Assembly: GCA_964538085.1 (NCBI GenBank)
Contig: CAZIDF010000001.1
Coordinates: 243,723-307,722, forward strand
Length of the DNA stretch: 64,000 bases
Direction of reading: 5' to 3'
Origin: G020348385 sp964538085
GTDB taxonomy: Bacteria; Acidobacteriota; Aminicenantia; Aminicenantales; Aminicenantaceae
Shown here one piece after another: positions 9,294-17,879 of this stretch (its first letter is position 1; each line of letters opens with the position of its first letter). Made by a program: the position numbers and the translations under genes. A model generated the notes under the pieces. It ran no database searches. It was not told the origin of the DNA and was given only the letters and a program-made list of their open reading frames with translations.

Positions 9294-11711
9294 TCACTCA
9301 TACCTGAGGCATTTGACAGGATCGCTTACAGCGGCTTTTATGGACTGATAACTCACTGTAAACAGGGCGATCAGAAGGGCCATAATAGCCGATAACACAA
9401 AGGGCAACAATCCAACACCTGTTTGATAAGCAAAATTTTGCAGCCATTTTCTCATAATAAAGTAGGCAACAGGCCAAGCGATCACATTGGCCACAAGCAC
9501 CCATTTGGTAAATTCTTTCCACAGGAGCAACAGTATATTGGTAGCAGACGCCCCCATGACTTTCCGCACCCCGATCTCTTTTGTTCTTTCCTCAGCCGTG
9601 AAGGTGGCCAGACCGAAGAGCCCCAGGCAGGCCACGAATATGGATAGAATAGCAAATATCACAAAGATGCTCCGCATCCTTCCTTCGCTTTTGTACAATA
9701 AATCGATCCTGCTATCCAGAAAGCTGTATTCGAACTGTTCTCCCGGGAATACTTCTCCCCATTTTTGTTGAATAAAGCCGATGGTTCCCCTGACATCTCC
9801 GGGCATGATCCTGATCGAGATGGTGTCGAAATTTTCGGGATCGAGCACCAACAGACAGGGTTCGATAATCCGGTGCAAGGATTTAAAGTGAAAATCTTCC
9901 ACAACCCCGACAATCGTTAATTCCTTGAATTCGGTCAAGCTAATGAACCTGAGCAATTTTTTGCCGACCGCTTCTTCCGGCGTGTACCCGATTTCTCTGG
10001 CAGCGGCCTGATTGACCATGATGGCCCCGTCGATATCTGTGCCAAACTCTTTGGAAAATCGGCGGCCATGGGTAACTTCGAATCCATATGTGTCCACGAA
10101 TTCATAATCTGTTTCCATAAAAATCAGCGGAAAGATCTCATCGGTATCTCCCCTCTTATAAGTTGTGTCCGAAAACATGGCACTCCCAGGAATATTGGAG
10201 GAAACAGCCACAGATTTTATACGCACATCCTCAATCAGTTTGTTACGAAAGGCCTCTATATTTTGGCGGATCTGTTTGCTTTCTGCAGGAAGGATGACCA
10301 CATTCTCTTTATCAAAACCCAAGGACTTATTCTGGATATAGTCCATTTGTTTGAATATGACAAGTGTGCCGATGATCAGAGTGATGGATATAACGAATTG
10401 AAGCACGGCCATGCTCCTGCGGAAGATCGATTTCCCGGTTCCCGAATGGGCTCCTCCTTTCAACACCTTGGCAGCATCGAACCGTGTCAGGTAAAAGGCC
10501 GGATACAAGCCTGCCAATATTCCCGCAGCTAAAGCGATCCCGATAAGAAGGATCCCGTTACCCGCATGAAAAAGCATGCCGGTTGCTAAAGATTTGCCAG
10601 AAATCGAGTTAAATATCGGGATGAACGCTCGAATAAGCAGTAGGGCTAAACCGAGGGCAATAAACGCGAGCAGCACGGATTCTCCCAAGAATTGCCCTCG
10701 GAGCTGGCGTTTGTGCGCTCCGACGGTCTTGCGAATCCCGACTTCTCTGGCTCTTTTGTTGGCCCGGGCTGTGGAAAGATTCATAAAATTGATACAGGCT
10801 ATCACCAATATCAAAATGGCAATGGCCGAAAAAATATAAACCGACGTCATGCTACCTTGAGGTTCGATCTCGAACTCTTCGGCAGGATGGAGATGGATGT
10901 CCAAAAGAGGATACATTCTGAGCTGAAAAACATCGTTCACATCTACTTCCGGTCCAACGATTTTGGCAAAGTCCGCTGCCATATATTTGGTTAAAAAGCT
11001 CGAGAATTTGTCCTCCAATGCCTCGATATCCGTCCCCTCTCTTACCAGCACATGCGTGTAAAGGAAATTGTTGAACCAAACATTCAATTGCTCAGGAGGA
11101 TATGAGGAGATAGAGGCCAATACATCGAACCGGACATGAGAATTTTGGGGGATTTCTTCTAGGATGCCTGTAATTTGAAAGTCGGCCAACGTCCCACCCC
11201 AATCAACGGTCAGAGATTTTCCGATGGCATCTTCCGTCCCAAGATATTTCATGGCATTTTCGCGGGTTAGAACCATGGACTTAGGTTGTGTTAGAGCGGT
11301 TTTCGGATCGCCGCTTTCCAAATGAAAATCAAAAATTTCGAAGATGGAATTGTCGGCGACGATCAGTTGTGTTTTGTGAAAAATGTTCCGGAAGTCTTTG
11401 ATAGACAATTCATTCTTGTGCAACCGAACATAATTCTCGATTTCAGGATAGTCATTGACCAAGGCTGGTCCGTAAGTACCGCCGGTGATCGGAGCTTGGC
11501 CGTGCATATCTCTGAAATCGAATTTGCGCTCGACGCGGTAAATCCTTTCGGCATTTGCATGGAACCGGTCATAGCTCAGCTCATCCTGCACCCAAAGCCA
11601 TATCATCAGGCAGGCAGCCAAACCGATGGCTAGCCCGGTCAGGTTTATCAAAGAATACAACTTGTTGCGAAACAGGTTCCGGATTGCGATCTTGAAGTAA
11701 TTTTTAAACAC
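9294..11711 (-). CDS. MacB/FtsX-type ABC permease, duplicated, no ATPase nearby
   Basis: An 805-residue inner-membrane permease. The GTG start at 11711 has GGAGG five bases upstream; the TTG at 11723 would place the binding site inside the gene. Layout: transmembrane helix 1 (about 18-41), a periplasmic MacB-type domain, three helices (about 285-405) with the FtsX signature AREVGIRKTVGA, another helix (VLQFVISITLIIGTLV), a second periplasmic domain, and three final helices with a second signature KEIGVRKVMGA. Such permeases normally work with a MacB-like ATPase in efflux or lipoprotein export, but none is encoded here. It is divergent from the PadR gene at 11854 and lacks the N-terminal prefix found in the two PadR-linked permeases. 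Confidence 0.88.
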   Translation of the reverse strand: MFKNYFKIAIRNLFRNKLYSLINLTGLAIGLAACLMIWLWVQDELSYDRFHANAERIYRVERKFDFRDMHGQAPITGGTYGPALVNDYPEIENYVRLHKNELSIKDFRNIFHKTQLIVADNSIFEIFDFHLESGDPKTALTQPKSMVLTRENAMKYLGTEDAIGKSLTVDWGGTLADFQITGILEEIPQNSHVRFDVLASISSYPPEQLNVWFNNFLYTHVLVREGTDIEALEDKFSSFLTKYMAADFAKIVGPEVDVNDVFQLRMYPLLDIHLHPAEEFEIEPQGSMTSVYIFSAIAILILVIACINFMNLSTARANKRAREVGIRKTVGAHKRQLRGQFLGESVLLAFIALGLALLLIRAFIPIFNSISGKSLATGMLFHAGNGILLIGIALAAGILAGLYPAFYLTRFDAAKVLKGGAHSGTGKSIFRRSMAVLQFVISITLIIGTLVIFKQMDYIQNKSLGFDKENVVILPAESKQIRQNIEAFRNKLIEDVRIKSVAVSSNIPGSAMFSDTTYKRGDTDEIFPLIFMETDYEFVDTYGFEVTHGRRFSKEFGTDIDGAIMVNQAAAREIGYTPEEAVGKKLLRFISLTEFKELTIVGVVEDFHFKSLHRIIEPCLLVLDPENFDTISIRIMPGDVRGTIGFIQQKWGEVFPGEQFEYSFLDSRIDLLYKSEGRMRSIFVIFAILSIFVACLGLFGLATFTAEERTKEIGVRKVMGASATNILLLLWKEFTKWVLVANVIAWPVAYFIMRKWLQNFAYQTGVGLLPFVLSAIMALLIALFTVSYQSIKAAVSDPVKCLRYE

Positions 11712-11763
11712 TCTACCCTCCAAGAAATATTCGATTCACTATTTGCTACGAAAACGAGAACAG

Positions 11764-11793
11764 AAAGGTTCCTTAAAAGTTTTTGAAACCTTT
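11764..11793. promoter_or_regulatory. Inverted repeat between a permease and the divergent PadR gene
   Basis: AAAGGTT (11764-11770) and AACCTTT (11787-11793) are perfect complements with a 16-base spacer. One further mismatch-tolerant pair extends each arm (AAAGGTTCC against GAAACCTTT). It lies in the 142-base divergent region between the permease start at 11711 and the PadR start at 11854. PadR proteins usually bind such dyads in their own promoters, so this is a candidate operator for both directions. I could not assign a clear -35/-10 pair here. Confidence 0.35.
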
Positions 11794-11853
11794 TTGTGTT
11801 TGCTGCGTCATAGTATATGAGTGCAATTTGAATACAAATGAAAGGACATGCCA

Positions 11854-12186
11854 ATGATTCTTTTATCCAGGGCTGAAGAAATCATTCTTTTGGCGGTCTA
11901 CAAGCTCCAGAGCAATGCCTACGGCGTATCCATTAGGGAACAGGTCAACGACGATATCGGGCGGTATTGGCCGTTCGGTGTCATCTACAAAACCCTGAAA
12001 AAATTGAAGGCCAAAGGGTACGTGAAAAAAATAGCCAGCGATCCCGTTTCTGAACGTGGGGGAAGAACCCGGTATTATTATAAGATTACCCCTGAAGGCC
12101 TTTCAGCCTTGGAAAAGATCCTCTGCATTCATTCTGCGATATGGGGCGGAATCAAGGGCTTCAGTCTAGAGAAAAAAGCGAAATAG
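11854..12186 (+). CDS. PadR-family transcriptional regulator
   Basis: A 110-residue winged-helix repressor. The core pattern is typical: LSRAEEIILLAVYKL, NAYGVSIREQV, then VIYKTLKKLKAKGYV (recognition helix and wing) and RTRYYYKITPEG. The start at ATG 11854 lies seven bases after AAAGGA; the ATG at 11848 is too close to that site. The next gene, a permease, begins at the base after its stop codon, so the two are translationally coupled. PadR repressors in this setting usually control the adjacent transporter in response to an unknown small molecule. Confidence 0.9.
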   Translation: MILLSRAEEIILLAVYKLQSNAYGVSIREQVNDDIGRYWPFGVIYKTLKKLKAKGYVKKIASDPVSERGGRTRYYYKITPEGLSALEKILCIHSAIWGGIKGFSLEKKAK

Positions 12187-14799
12187 ATGATAAATCATAA
12201 GACTAAACCCCCGCTCATCCCCTGGGCGCTCATGAAGTTGTTCCTCAAGGGGGAAGATTTTCGTGAATTTTCCGGTGACATCGATGAAATCTATCAATAC
12301 AAATGCGCAAGCGGATCAAAACGCCAAGCAAAATTATGGTTCTGGCTCCGGGTGCTGGAATCGATCCCAGGAATTATTAGAGACATAGTATACTGGAGGA
12401 GCATTATGATCAAAAATTATTTAAAAATCGCCTTGAGAAATTTCCAGCGCCATAAAGGATATTCCTTTATCAATATCGCGGGATTTGCGATCGGGATGGC
12501 CATCTGTCTGCTGATTCTCATCTATGTTCGCCAAGAACAAAGCTACGATACATATCATCAGGACGGGGACAGGGTTTACCGGATCGTCCAGGACATCCGC
12601 ACTCCTACTGCAAACCGGGTTTTTGCGATGATTTCCCCGATGGTGGCCCCGACCCTTAAGGCCGACTATCCCCAGGTCGAACAGGCTGGACGCGCGTTGC
12701 TTGCATACCAGAGCCGGTTGGTTAGAAGGGAAGACACTTTTTTTTACGAAGACAGATTCATGTATGCGGACCCGGAACTGTTCGATGTCTTGACTATTCC
12801 TTTTAGTCAGGGAAATCCCCGGGAAGCATTGATAAGACCTCACACTCTGGTCATAACTGAAAGGATGGCCCTGAAGTACTTCGGCCATGAAAATCCCCTC
12901 GGCAAAACCCTGGAGATCAATAACGACATCTATGAAATCACAGGGGTAGTGGTCGATCCTCCGGAAAACACACACTTGAAATACGACCTGATCGCTTCTA
13001 TAGAAACCCTTAGAGACTGGGAAGAAATGTCCAATTGGTACTCCACCATGTTTTACACCTATCTCAAACTCAAGCCAAATGTGAATGGAGAAGGATTTTC
13101 CCAGCAAGTCAGCAACCTTGCAGATAAGTATGTGGGCGAACAATTAAAGGATATGGAAGATTCCTATCATTACTTTCTCCAACCAGTTTCCAGCATCCAT
13201 CTCCATTCCCACCTCCGTTATGAAACAGAACCTTCCGGAAATCCCCTGTATGTCACCATCTTTTCCTTTGTCGGTCTGTTTATCCTTCTGATTGCATGCT
13301 TAAACTTTATGAATCTTTCCACAGCCCGGGCTGCCAACAGGGCTAGGGAAGTGGGCATGCGTAAGGTTGTGGGAGCCAGAAGGTTTCAGCTCATCGGGCA
13401 ATTCCTAGGAGAATCCTTGCTTGTCACGATCTTTTCGTTGGGATTAGCGATGGTTTTGGCCAAATTCGCAATGCCTCTCATAAATAATGTGACTGGAATT
13501 GTTTTGAATTTCGACCAGATCTTGAATCCTGTGGTTTTAGCTGGTCTGATCGCAGGCTCGATCGGGGTAGGTCTGGCCACCGGAGTCTATCCAGCGCTTG
13601 TGCTTTCTGCCTTCCGCCCGATCTCTACTCTTAAAGGAAATCTAGCAGGGGGATCTCGCGGTTTTGCCATGCGGAATGGGCTTGTGGTCGTTCAATTTGC
13701 CATATCAGTCGTGCTGATTGTCGGAACGTTAATCATGGCCCGGCAATTCAATTATATGAAAAACCAGCACCTGGGCTTTGAAAAGGAACAGAAACTCGTG
13801 ATCCCGATAAGAGGGGGAATTTCGATCCTGGAAAACTACGAATCGGTGAAAAATCTTTTCTCCGAGAACCCGTTTGTACAAAATGCGACCGTCTCCTCCA
13901 GTGTTCCGGGAAGAAGTGTTTCCAATTTTGGCATTTCTCTGGTCGGAGAGGAAGACACGAAAAATCAATCGATGTTTCACTTGTATTTCGATCAGGACTT
14001 CATTCCCCTGTACGGGATTGAAATGGCAGCGGGGAGGGCTTTTCAAAAGGAGATGAGCACAGATATTGCTGGAGCCTTTTTGATCAATGAGGCTGCTGTT
14101 GCAGCATTCGGATGGAGCAGCCCTGAAGAAGCCATCGGAAAACGCCTCAAAACGGGATTCGGGGGGCGCGTCAATCCGATCATCGGCGTGACGAAAAATT
14201 TCCATTACCGTGGATTGCAAACCCAGGTCGAACCTCTTGTTATGGAGTGTAATCCTCAGCTGTTCCGGTATCTCACACTATCCGTTGATATTACCGATAT
14301 CCAAGAAACCATGGCCATTGTCGAGTCCCAATGGAAATCGCTGTATCCGAACAATCCCTTCGAGAGTTTTTTTCTGGATACGGATTTTGATCAGCAATAC
14401 CGATCCGACGAGCAGGTCGGAAGGATATTCGGCATCTTCACTGTTCTGGGGCTTTTTATCGCCTGTCTTGGACTACTGGGATTGGCGTCATTCACAGCGG
14501 AAAGTCGGACCAAGGAAATCGGGATCCGGAAAGTCCTCGGCGCTTCGGTACTAGGAATCGCGGTAATGCTTTCCAAGCAGTTTACCAAATGGGTGTTGCT
14601 GGCGAATTGTGTGGCTTGGCCCGTGGCATATTACATCATGAGCAGATGGCTGAAGAACTTCGCTTATCGCACCGATATCAATATTTTGATATTTGTGTTA
14701 TCCGGTCTTTTCGTTTTGGCTATCGCCCTGCTCACAGTCAGTTTCCAATCCATCCGTGCTGCCACCGCCAACCCAGCCGATTCACTTCGTTATGAGTGA
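12187..14799 (+). CDS. PadR-linked FtsX/MacB-type permease with N-terminal prefix domain
   Basis: An 870-residue inner-membrane protein. Residues 1-72 form a soluble prefix (PPLIPWALMKLFLKGED ... GDIDEIY ... ESIPGIIRDI) absent from ordinary MacB permeases. A typical duplicated permease follows, starting MIKNYLKIALRNF: helix 1 near 90-115, FtsX signature AREVGMRKVVGA near 395, KEIGIRKVLGA near 780, and periplasmic domains between. The prefix pattern matches the PadR-associated prefix described for acidobacterial-type orphan permeases (TIGR03434-like). That assignment is from memory of the family. The start abuts the PadR stop with only a weak GAGAAAA site, so translation probably depends on PadR translation. 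No ATPase is nearby. Confidence 0.88.
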   Translation: MINHKTKPPLIPWALMKLFLKGEDFREFSGDIDEIYQYKCASGSKRQAKLWFWLRVLESIPGIIRDIVYWRSIMIKNYLKIALRNFQRHKGYSFINIAGFAIGMAICLLILIYVRQEQSYDTYHQDGDRVYRIVQDIRTPTANRVFAMISPMVAPTLKADYPQVEQAGRALLAYQSRLVRREDTFFYEDRFMYADPELFDVLTIPFSQGNPREALIRPHTLVITERMALKYFGHENPLGKTLEINNDIYEITGVVVDPPENTHLKYDLIASIETLRDWEEMSNWYSTMFYTYLKLKPNVNGEGFSQQVSNLADKYVGEQLKDMEDSYHYFLQPVSSIHLHSHLRYETEPSGNPLYVTIFSFVGLFILLIACLNFMNLSTARAANRAREVGMRKVVGARRFQLIGQFLGESLLVTIFSLGLAMVLAKFAMPLINNVTGIVLNFDQILNPVVLAGLIAGSIGVGLATGVYPALVLSAFRPISTLKGNLAGGSRGFAMRNGLVVVQFAISVVLIVGTLIMARQFNYMKNQHLGFEKEQKLVIPIRGGISILENYESVKNLFSENPFVQNATVSSSVPGRSVSNFGISLVGEEDTKNQSMFHLYFDQDFIPLYGIEMAAGRAFQKEMSTDIAGAFLINEAAVAAFGWSSPEEAIGKRLKTGFGGRVNPIIGVTKNFHYRGLQTQVEPLVMECNPQLFRYLTLSVDITDIQETMAIVESQWKSLYPNNPFESFFLDTDFDQQYRSDEQVGRIFGIFTVLGLFIACLGLLGLASFTAESRTKEIGIRKVLGASVLGIAVMLSKQFTKWVLLANCVAWPVAYYIMSRWLKNFAYRTDINILIFVLSGLFVLAIALLTVSFQSIRAATANPADSLRYE

Positions 14800-14843
14800 T
14801 CATCATAGACATTTCTCAAGATACGTCTCCATTTTCGGAAGCA

Positions 14844-17417
14844 TCATTCATATCGGAGTGAATCTACAGGATTGGCGAGAGCGGCTTTGAGGGAGTGATA
14901 ACTCACCGTAAGCACCGCAACGATCAGGGTCAGACCTGCAGACAGCACAAAAACTAAAGGCCCGATGCTTATCTTATAGGCAAAATCTAGTAGCCATTTG
15001 GACATAACAAAGTAGGCAATCGGCCACGCGAGCAGGTTGGCTATAAGAATCCATTTTAGAAACTCCCGTGCTGTCATCGCCACTATCCCGGTAATCGAGG
15101 CCCCTAAAACCTTGCGGATCCCTATTTCCTTGGTCTTCTGCTCGGTTGAGTATGAGGCCAATCCGAAGAGACCTAGACATGCAATAATTACGGACAGCAG
15201 ACTGAATCCGTTGAACAGCTCACCAAGTTGTCTCTCCGATGTGTATTGCCGATTGAACACCTCATCCAGGAATAAGTAATCAAAGGGGATGCCCGGTGAG
15301 TAGGATTTGTAGGCATCCTCGATACTGGCCAGTGCCTCTTGAATCTGAGATCCATCGATCTTGATGAAGGCATACTGGTGCCAGGGCTTGTACATCCGGA
15401 AAACAAACGGGCGGATGGCCGTATGCAGAGAGCGGGAATGGAAATCTCTGACCACCCCGATAACGCGGGCTGTACGAAAAGATTCCGGCCAGGCAGGGTG
15501 ATTCATATATATCCTCGTACCGATCGGATTGTCCAATCCCATTCGCTGAACTGCAGCCTCGTTGATGATGCAAGCCGTTGCCTCATCTGTTGTAAATTCC
15601 TGAGAAAACGTGTGTCCCTGGAGGATCTGCATATCGAAGGTCTTGAAAAAGTCATAGTCAACACATGTATAGTCGGCAGAAATCGTCGCATCGGTCGTAT
15701 TTCCCTCCCAGTCGATCTGGATATTTTCTCCGACACTGAAGGGTGGCTGGGCGGCTGAAGTGACACCTTTTATCCCGGGTCGAGAAAGGAGGACGTTCTT
15801 GAATCCTTCAAAGCTTGGAATGAAGGGAGGGTAAACATAGGCTGCTATAATATGGTCTCGATCAAGTCCGAGGTCCCGTTTTTGAATATATCTTAGCTGA
15901 CTGGATACCAACAAAGTGCAAACGATCAATCCGACCGAGATAGCGAACTGGACCACTATTAAAGCCTTGCGGATCCCTCCTCCCTTATTCCTGAAGGAAT
16001 ACTGGCTTTTGAGGGTTTGGACAGGTTGGAAAGCAGAAAGAAAAAGTGAAGGATAGCTCCCGGCTAGAATCCCCGTTCCCAGAGTAATGAGCAATAGCGT
16101 GAGGACAAGAGAAAAATTTGCTCTTGATATTAAAACCAATGCCTTCCCCGTAAATTGATTAAAATGCGGAAGCACTGCTTCCACCACGATCAAGGCCAGA
16201 AAAAGAGCAAAAAAGGCGATCAAGACGGCTTCCCCTAAAAACTGCCGGATGATCTGGCGCCGTAAAGCACCGATCACCTTCCGCATTCCTACTTCCTTGG
16301 AGCGCTTGGAGGATTGTGCGGTGGCCAGATTCATGAAATTGATGCAAGCCATAAGCAGGATAAACACGGCGATGACCGAAAACATAGCGACCTTTCTAGC
16401 CTGACCTGGACGTCCAGGTTCATACATATGAACCTGGGCAAGCGGCTGGAGTTCCGGCATATAATTCGTGTCTGGACTGACATTTTTCTTGTAAATACCT
16501 GCAATTTTCGCTTCAAAATCGGCAGGTGATATTCCTGGCTGCAAAAGAACATAATTGGGTCCTGACCATTCCGGCCAACGAGCCAGTCGATCTTCCCCGA
16601 GAAACTCGATCCTGCCGATGAAGTCGAACCGAAGATGGGAATTCATCGGGATGTTTTCGATAACTCCTGTGACCGTAAAATCGCCTTCCAACAATGCAAG
16701 ATTGAGGATTTTGCCGATGGGATCCTCATCCCCGAAGTATTTTTGTGCTATCTGTTCGGTTAAAACGATGGAATACTTATCCGCAAGGGCCGTTTTGGGA
16801 TTGCCTTTAATAAAAGGGAATGAAAATAACCTGAAAAAACTGGGATCAGCAAGGTAGATATTCCTTTCCGCATAGATTTTATCCTGGTACTTAACATGCG
16901 ATCCATACCAGAGCCATACACGGCAGGCCTCTTCCACCTCCGGATATTGGGCTTTAAGCGCCGGTCCTAAGGCATAGGTTATTTGGAAATGAGCATTGCC
17001 ATCCTGTGTCCTGTTGAGAACACGGAAAATCCGGTCTTTTTTTTGATGAAAACGGTCAAAACTCAATTCGTCCTTCACCCATAAGCCGATCAGAATAAAA
17101 CAGGCCAGTCCGATCGTGAGGCCCATGATATTGATGAAAGAATAGACTTTTCTCCGTCTGATGTGTCTAAAAGCCACTTTCACATAGTTTCTGAACATAG
17201 TTATCCCCCATAGGAATGATTCTAGAGAAAAGGAGAAAAGGAGCAAAAGCCCATGCAAATGACATGAAAACGCAGCCAGGACAGAGCCGTGCTTCTCAGC
17301 GGCCTTGGCACAACGGACCTCCAGGTCTTCCTCCATCGAAGCCAACATCTCGTCATCGGCAAACCAACGCAAGATAAACCAAATCAAACGCGGCGGCCGG
17401 AATTTCCCTTGATACAT
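14844..17417 (-). CDS. Second PadR-linked FtsX/MacB-type permease with N-terminal prefix
   Basis: An 857-residue permease built like its neighbour. A prefix of about 73 residues (RPPRLIWFILRWFADDEML, MEEDLEVR) contains a hydrophobic stretch LHGLLLLFSFSLESFLWGI. The duplicated permease begins at MFRNYVKVAFRHI. FtsX signatures KEVGMRKVIGA and KEIGIRKVLGA mark the two halves. It starts three bases after the stop of the PadR gene at 17421-17744, on the same strand, so regulator and permease form one operon. It is convergent with the permease at 12187-14799, giving two mirror-image PadR-permease pairs. Substrate unknown. Confidence 0.87.
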   Translation of the reverse strand: MYQGKFRPPRLIWFILRWFADDEMLASMEEDLEVRCAKAAEKHGSVLAAFSCHLHGLLLLFSFSLESFLWGITMFRNYVKVAFRHIRRRKVYSFINIMGLTIGLACFILIGLWVKDELSFDRFHQKKDRIFRVLNRTQDGNAHFQITYALGPALKAQYPEVEEACRVWLWYGSHVKYQDKIYAERNIYLADPSFFRLFSFPFIKGNPKTALADKYSIVLTEQIAQKYFGDEDPIGKILNLALLEGDFTVTGVIENIPMNSHLRFDFIGRIEFLGEDRLARWPEWSGPNYVLLQPGISPADFEAKIAGIYKKNVSPDTNYMPELQPLAQVHMYEPGRPGQARKVAMFSVIAVFILLMACINFMNLATAQSSKRSKEVGMRKVIGALRRQIIRQFLGEAVLIAFFALFLALIVVEAVLPHFNQFTGKALVLISRANFSLVLTLLLITLGTGILAGSYPSLFLSAFQPVQTLKSQYSFRNKGGGIRKALIVVQFAISVGLIVCTLLVSSQLRYIQKRDLGLDRDHIIAAYVYPPFIPSFEGFKNVLLSRPGIKGVTSAAQPPFSVGENIQIDWEGNTTDATISADYTCVDYDFFKTFDMQILQGHTFSQEFTTDEATACIINEAAVQRMGLDNPIGTRIYMNHPAWPESFRTARVIGVVRDFHSRSLHTAIRPFVFRMYKPWHQYAFIKIDGSQIQEALASIEDAYKSYSPGIPFDYLFLDEVFNRQYTSERQLGELFNGFSLLSVIIACLGLFGLASYSTEQKTKEIGIRKVLGASITGIVAMTAREFLKWILIANLLAWPIAYFVMSKWLLDFAYKISIGPLVFVLSAGLTLIVAVLTVSYHSLKAALANPVDSLRYE

Positions 17418-17420
17418 GAT

Positions 17421-17744
17421 TTACATTCTCTTTTTTAAGTCGGGCACTCCCATCCAGATGGATTGATTTACCTCCTGAATTGTTGCCAGCTTTTTCATCC
17501 CCAATTTGGTGAGTTGATAATAAATGCGTGGCCGTCCCCCCTTCTCGGCCGAGTTTTGAGCCTTGAAGGTGCGGACATACCCGTTTTTTTTCAACCTGTT
17601 CAACGGGGCATAGATAGCACCCGACATCCATGTCACCCCTGTGTCCCGTTCCACCTGTTCTCTCACAGAAATACCATACGCATTGTCATTGAGTTTCCAG
17701 ATGGCTAGCAACAAAATTTCCTCGATCCTCGATAACATATCCAT
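17421..17744 (-). CDS. PadR-family transcriptional regulator
   Basis: A 107-residue PadR repressor (LSRIEEILLLAIWKL, NAYGISVREQV, AIYAPLNRLKKNGYV, GRPRIYYQLTKLG). The start at 17744 has AAAAGGTG upstream. It shares the core pattern with the regulator at 11854 but has diverged, so the two probably read different operators. A good promoter and an 8-bp-arm dyad lie just upstream (17770-17833), which fits negative autoregulation. The prefix-type permease follows three bases later. Confidence 0.9.
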   Translation of the reverse strand: MDMLSRIEEILLLAIWKLNDNAYGISVREQVERDTGVTWMSGAIYAPLNRLKKNGYVRTFKAQNSAEKGGRPRIYYQLTKLGMKKLATIQEVNQSIWMGVPDLKKRM

Positions 17745-17769
17745 CGTTTCACCTTTTCATTTAAATTCG

Positions 17770-17800
17770 TTGTGAATTATTCGTTTCTTAGTATTCACAA
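17770..17800. promoter_or_regulatory. Candidate PadR operator
   Basis: TTGTGAAT (17770-17777) and ATTCACAA (17793-17800) form a perfect inverted repeat with a 15-base spacer. It lies directly downstream of the -10 box of the PadR promoter and overlaps the expected transcription start, the usual place for a self-repressing operator. Binding by this PadR is inferred. Confidence 0.5.
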
Positions 17801-17803
17801 TAT

Positions 17804-17833
17804 ATTATACGGCTGTAAAACAAAAAAGTTCAA
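17804..17833 (-). promoter_or_regulatory. Sigma-70-type promoter for PadR-permease operon
   Basis: On the minus strand TTGAAC (17828-17833) is followed after 18 bases by a perfect TATAAT (17804-17809). The expected start point is near 17797, inside the dyad at 17770-17800, about 55 bases before the PadR start codon. Confidence 0.55.
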
Positions 17834-17879
17834 GATAAATTAAAAAATTACGAGACGGAAATTAGGCCAAGTTCAGCGT

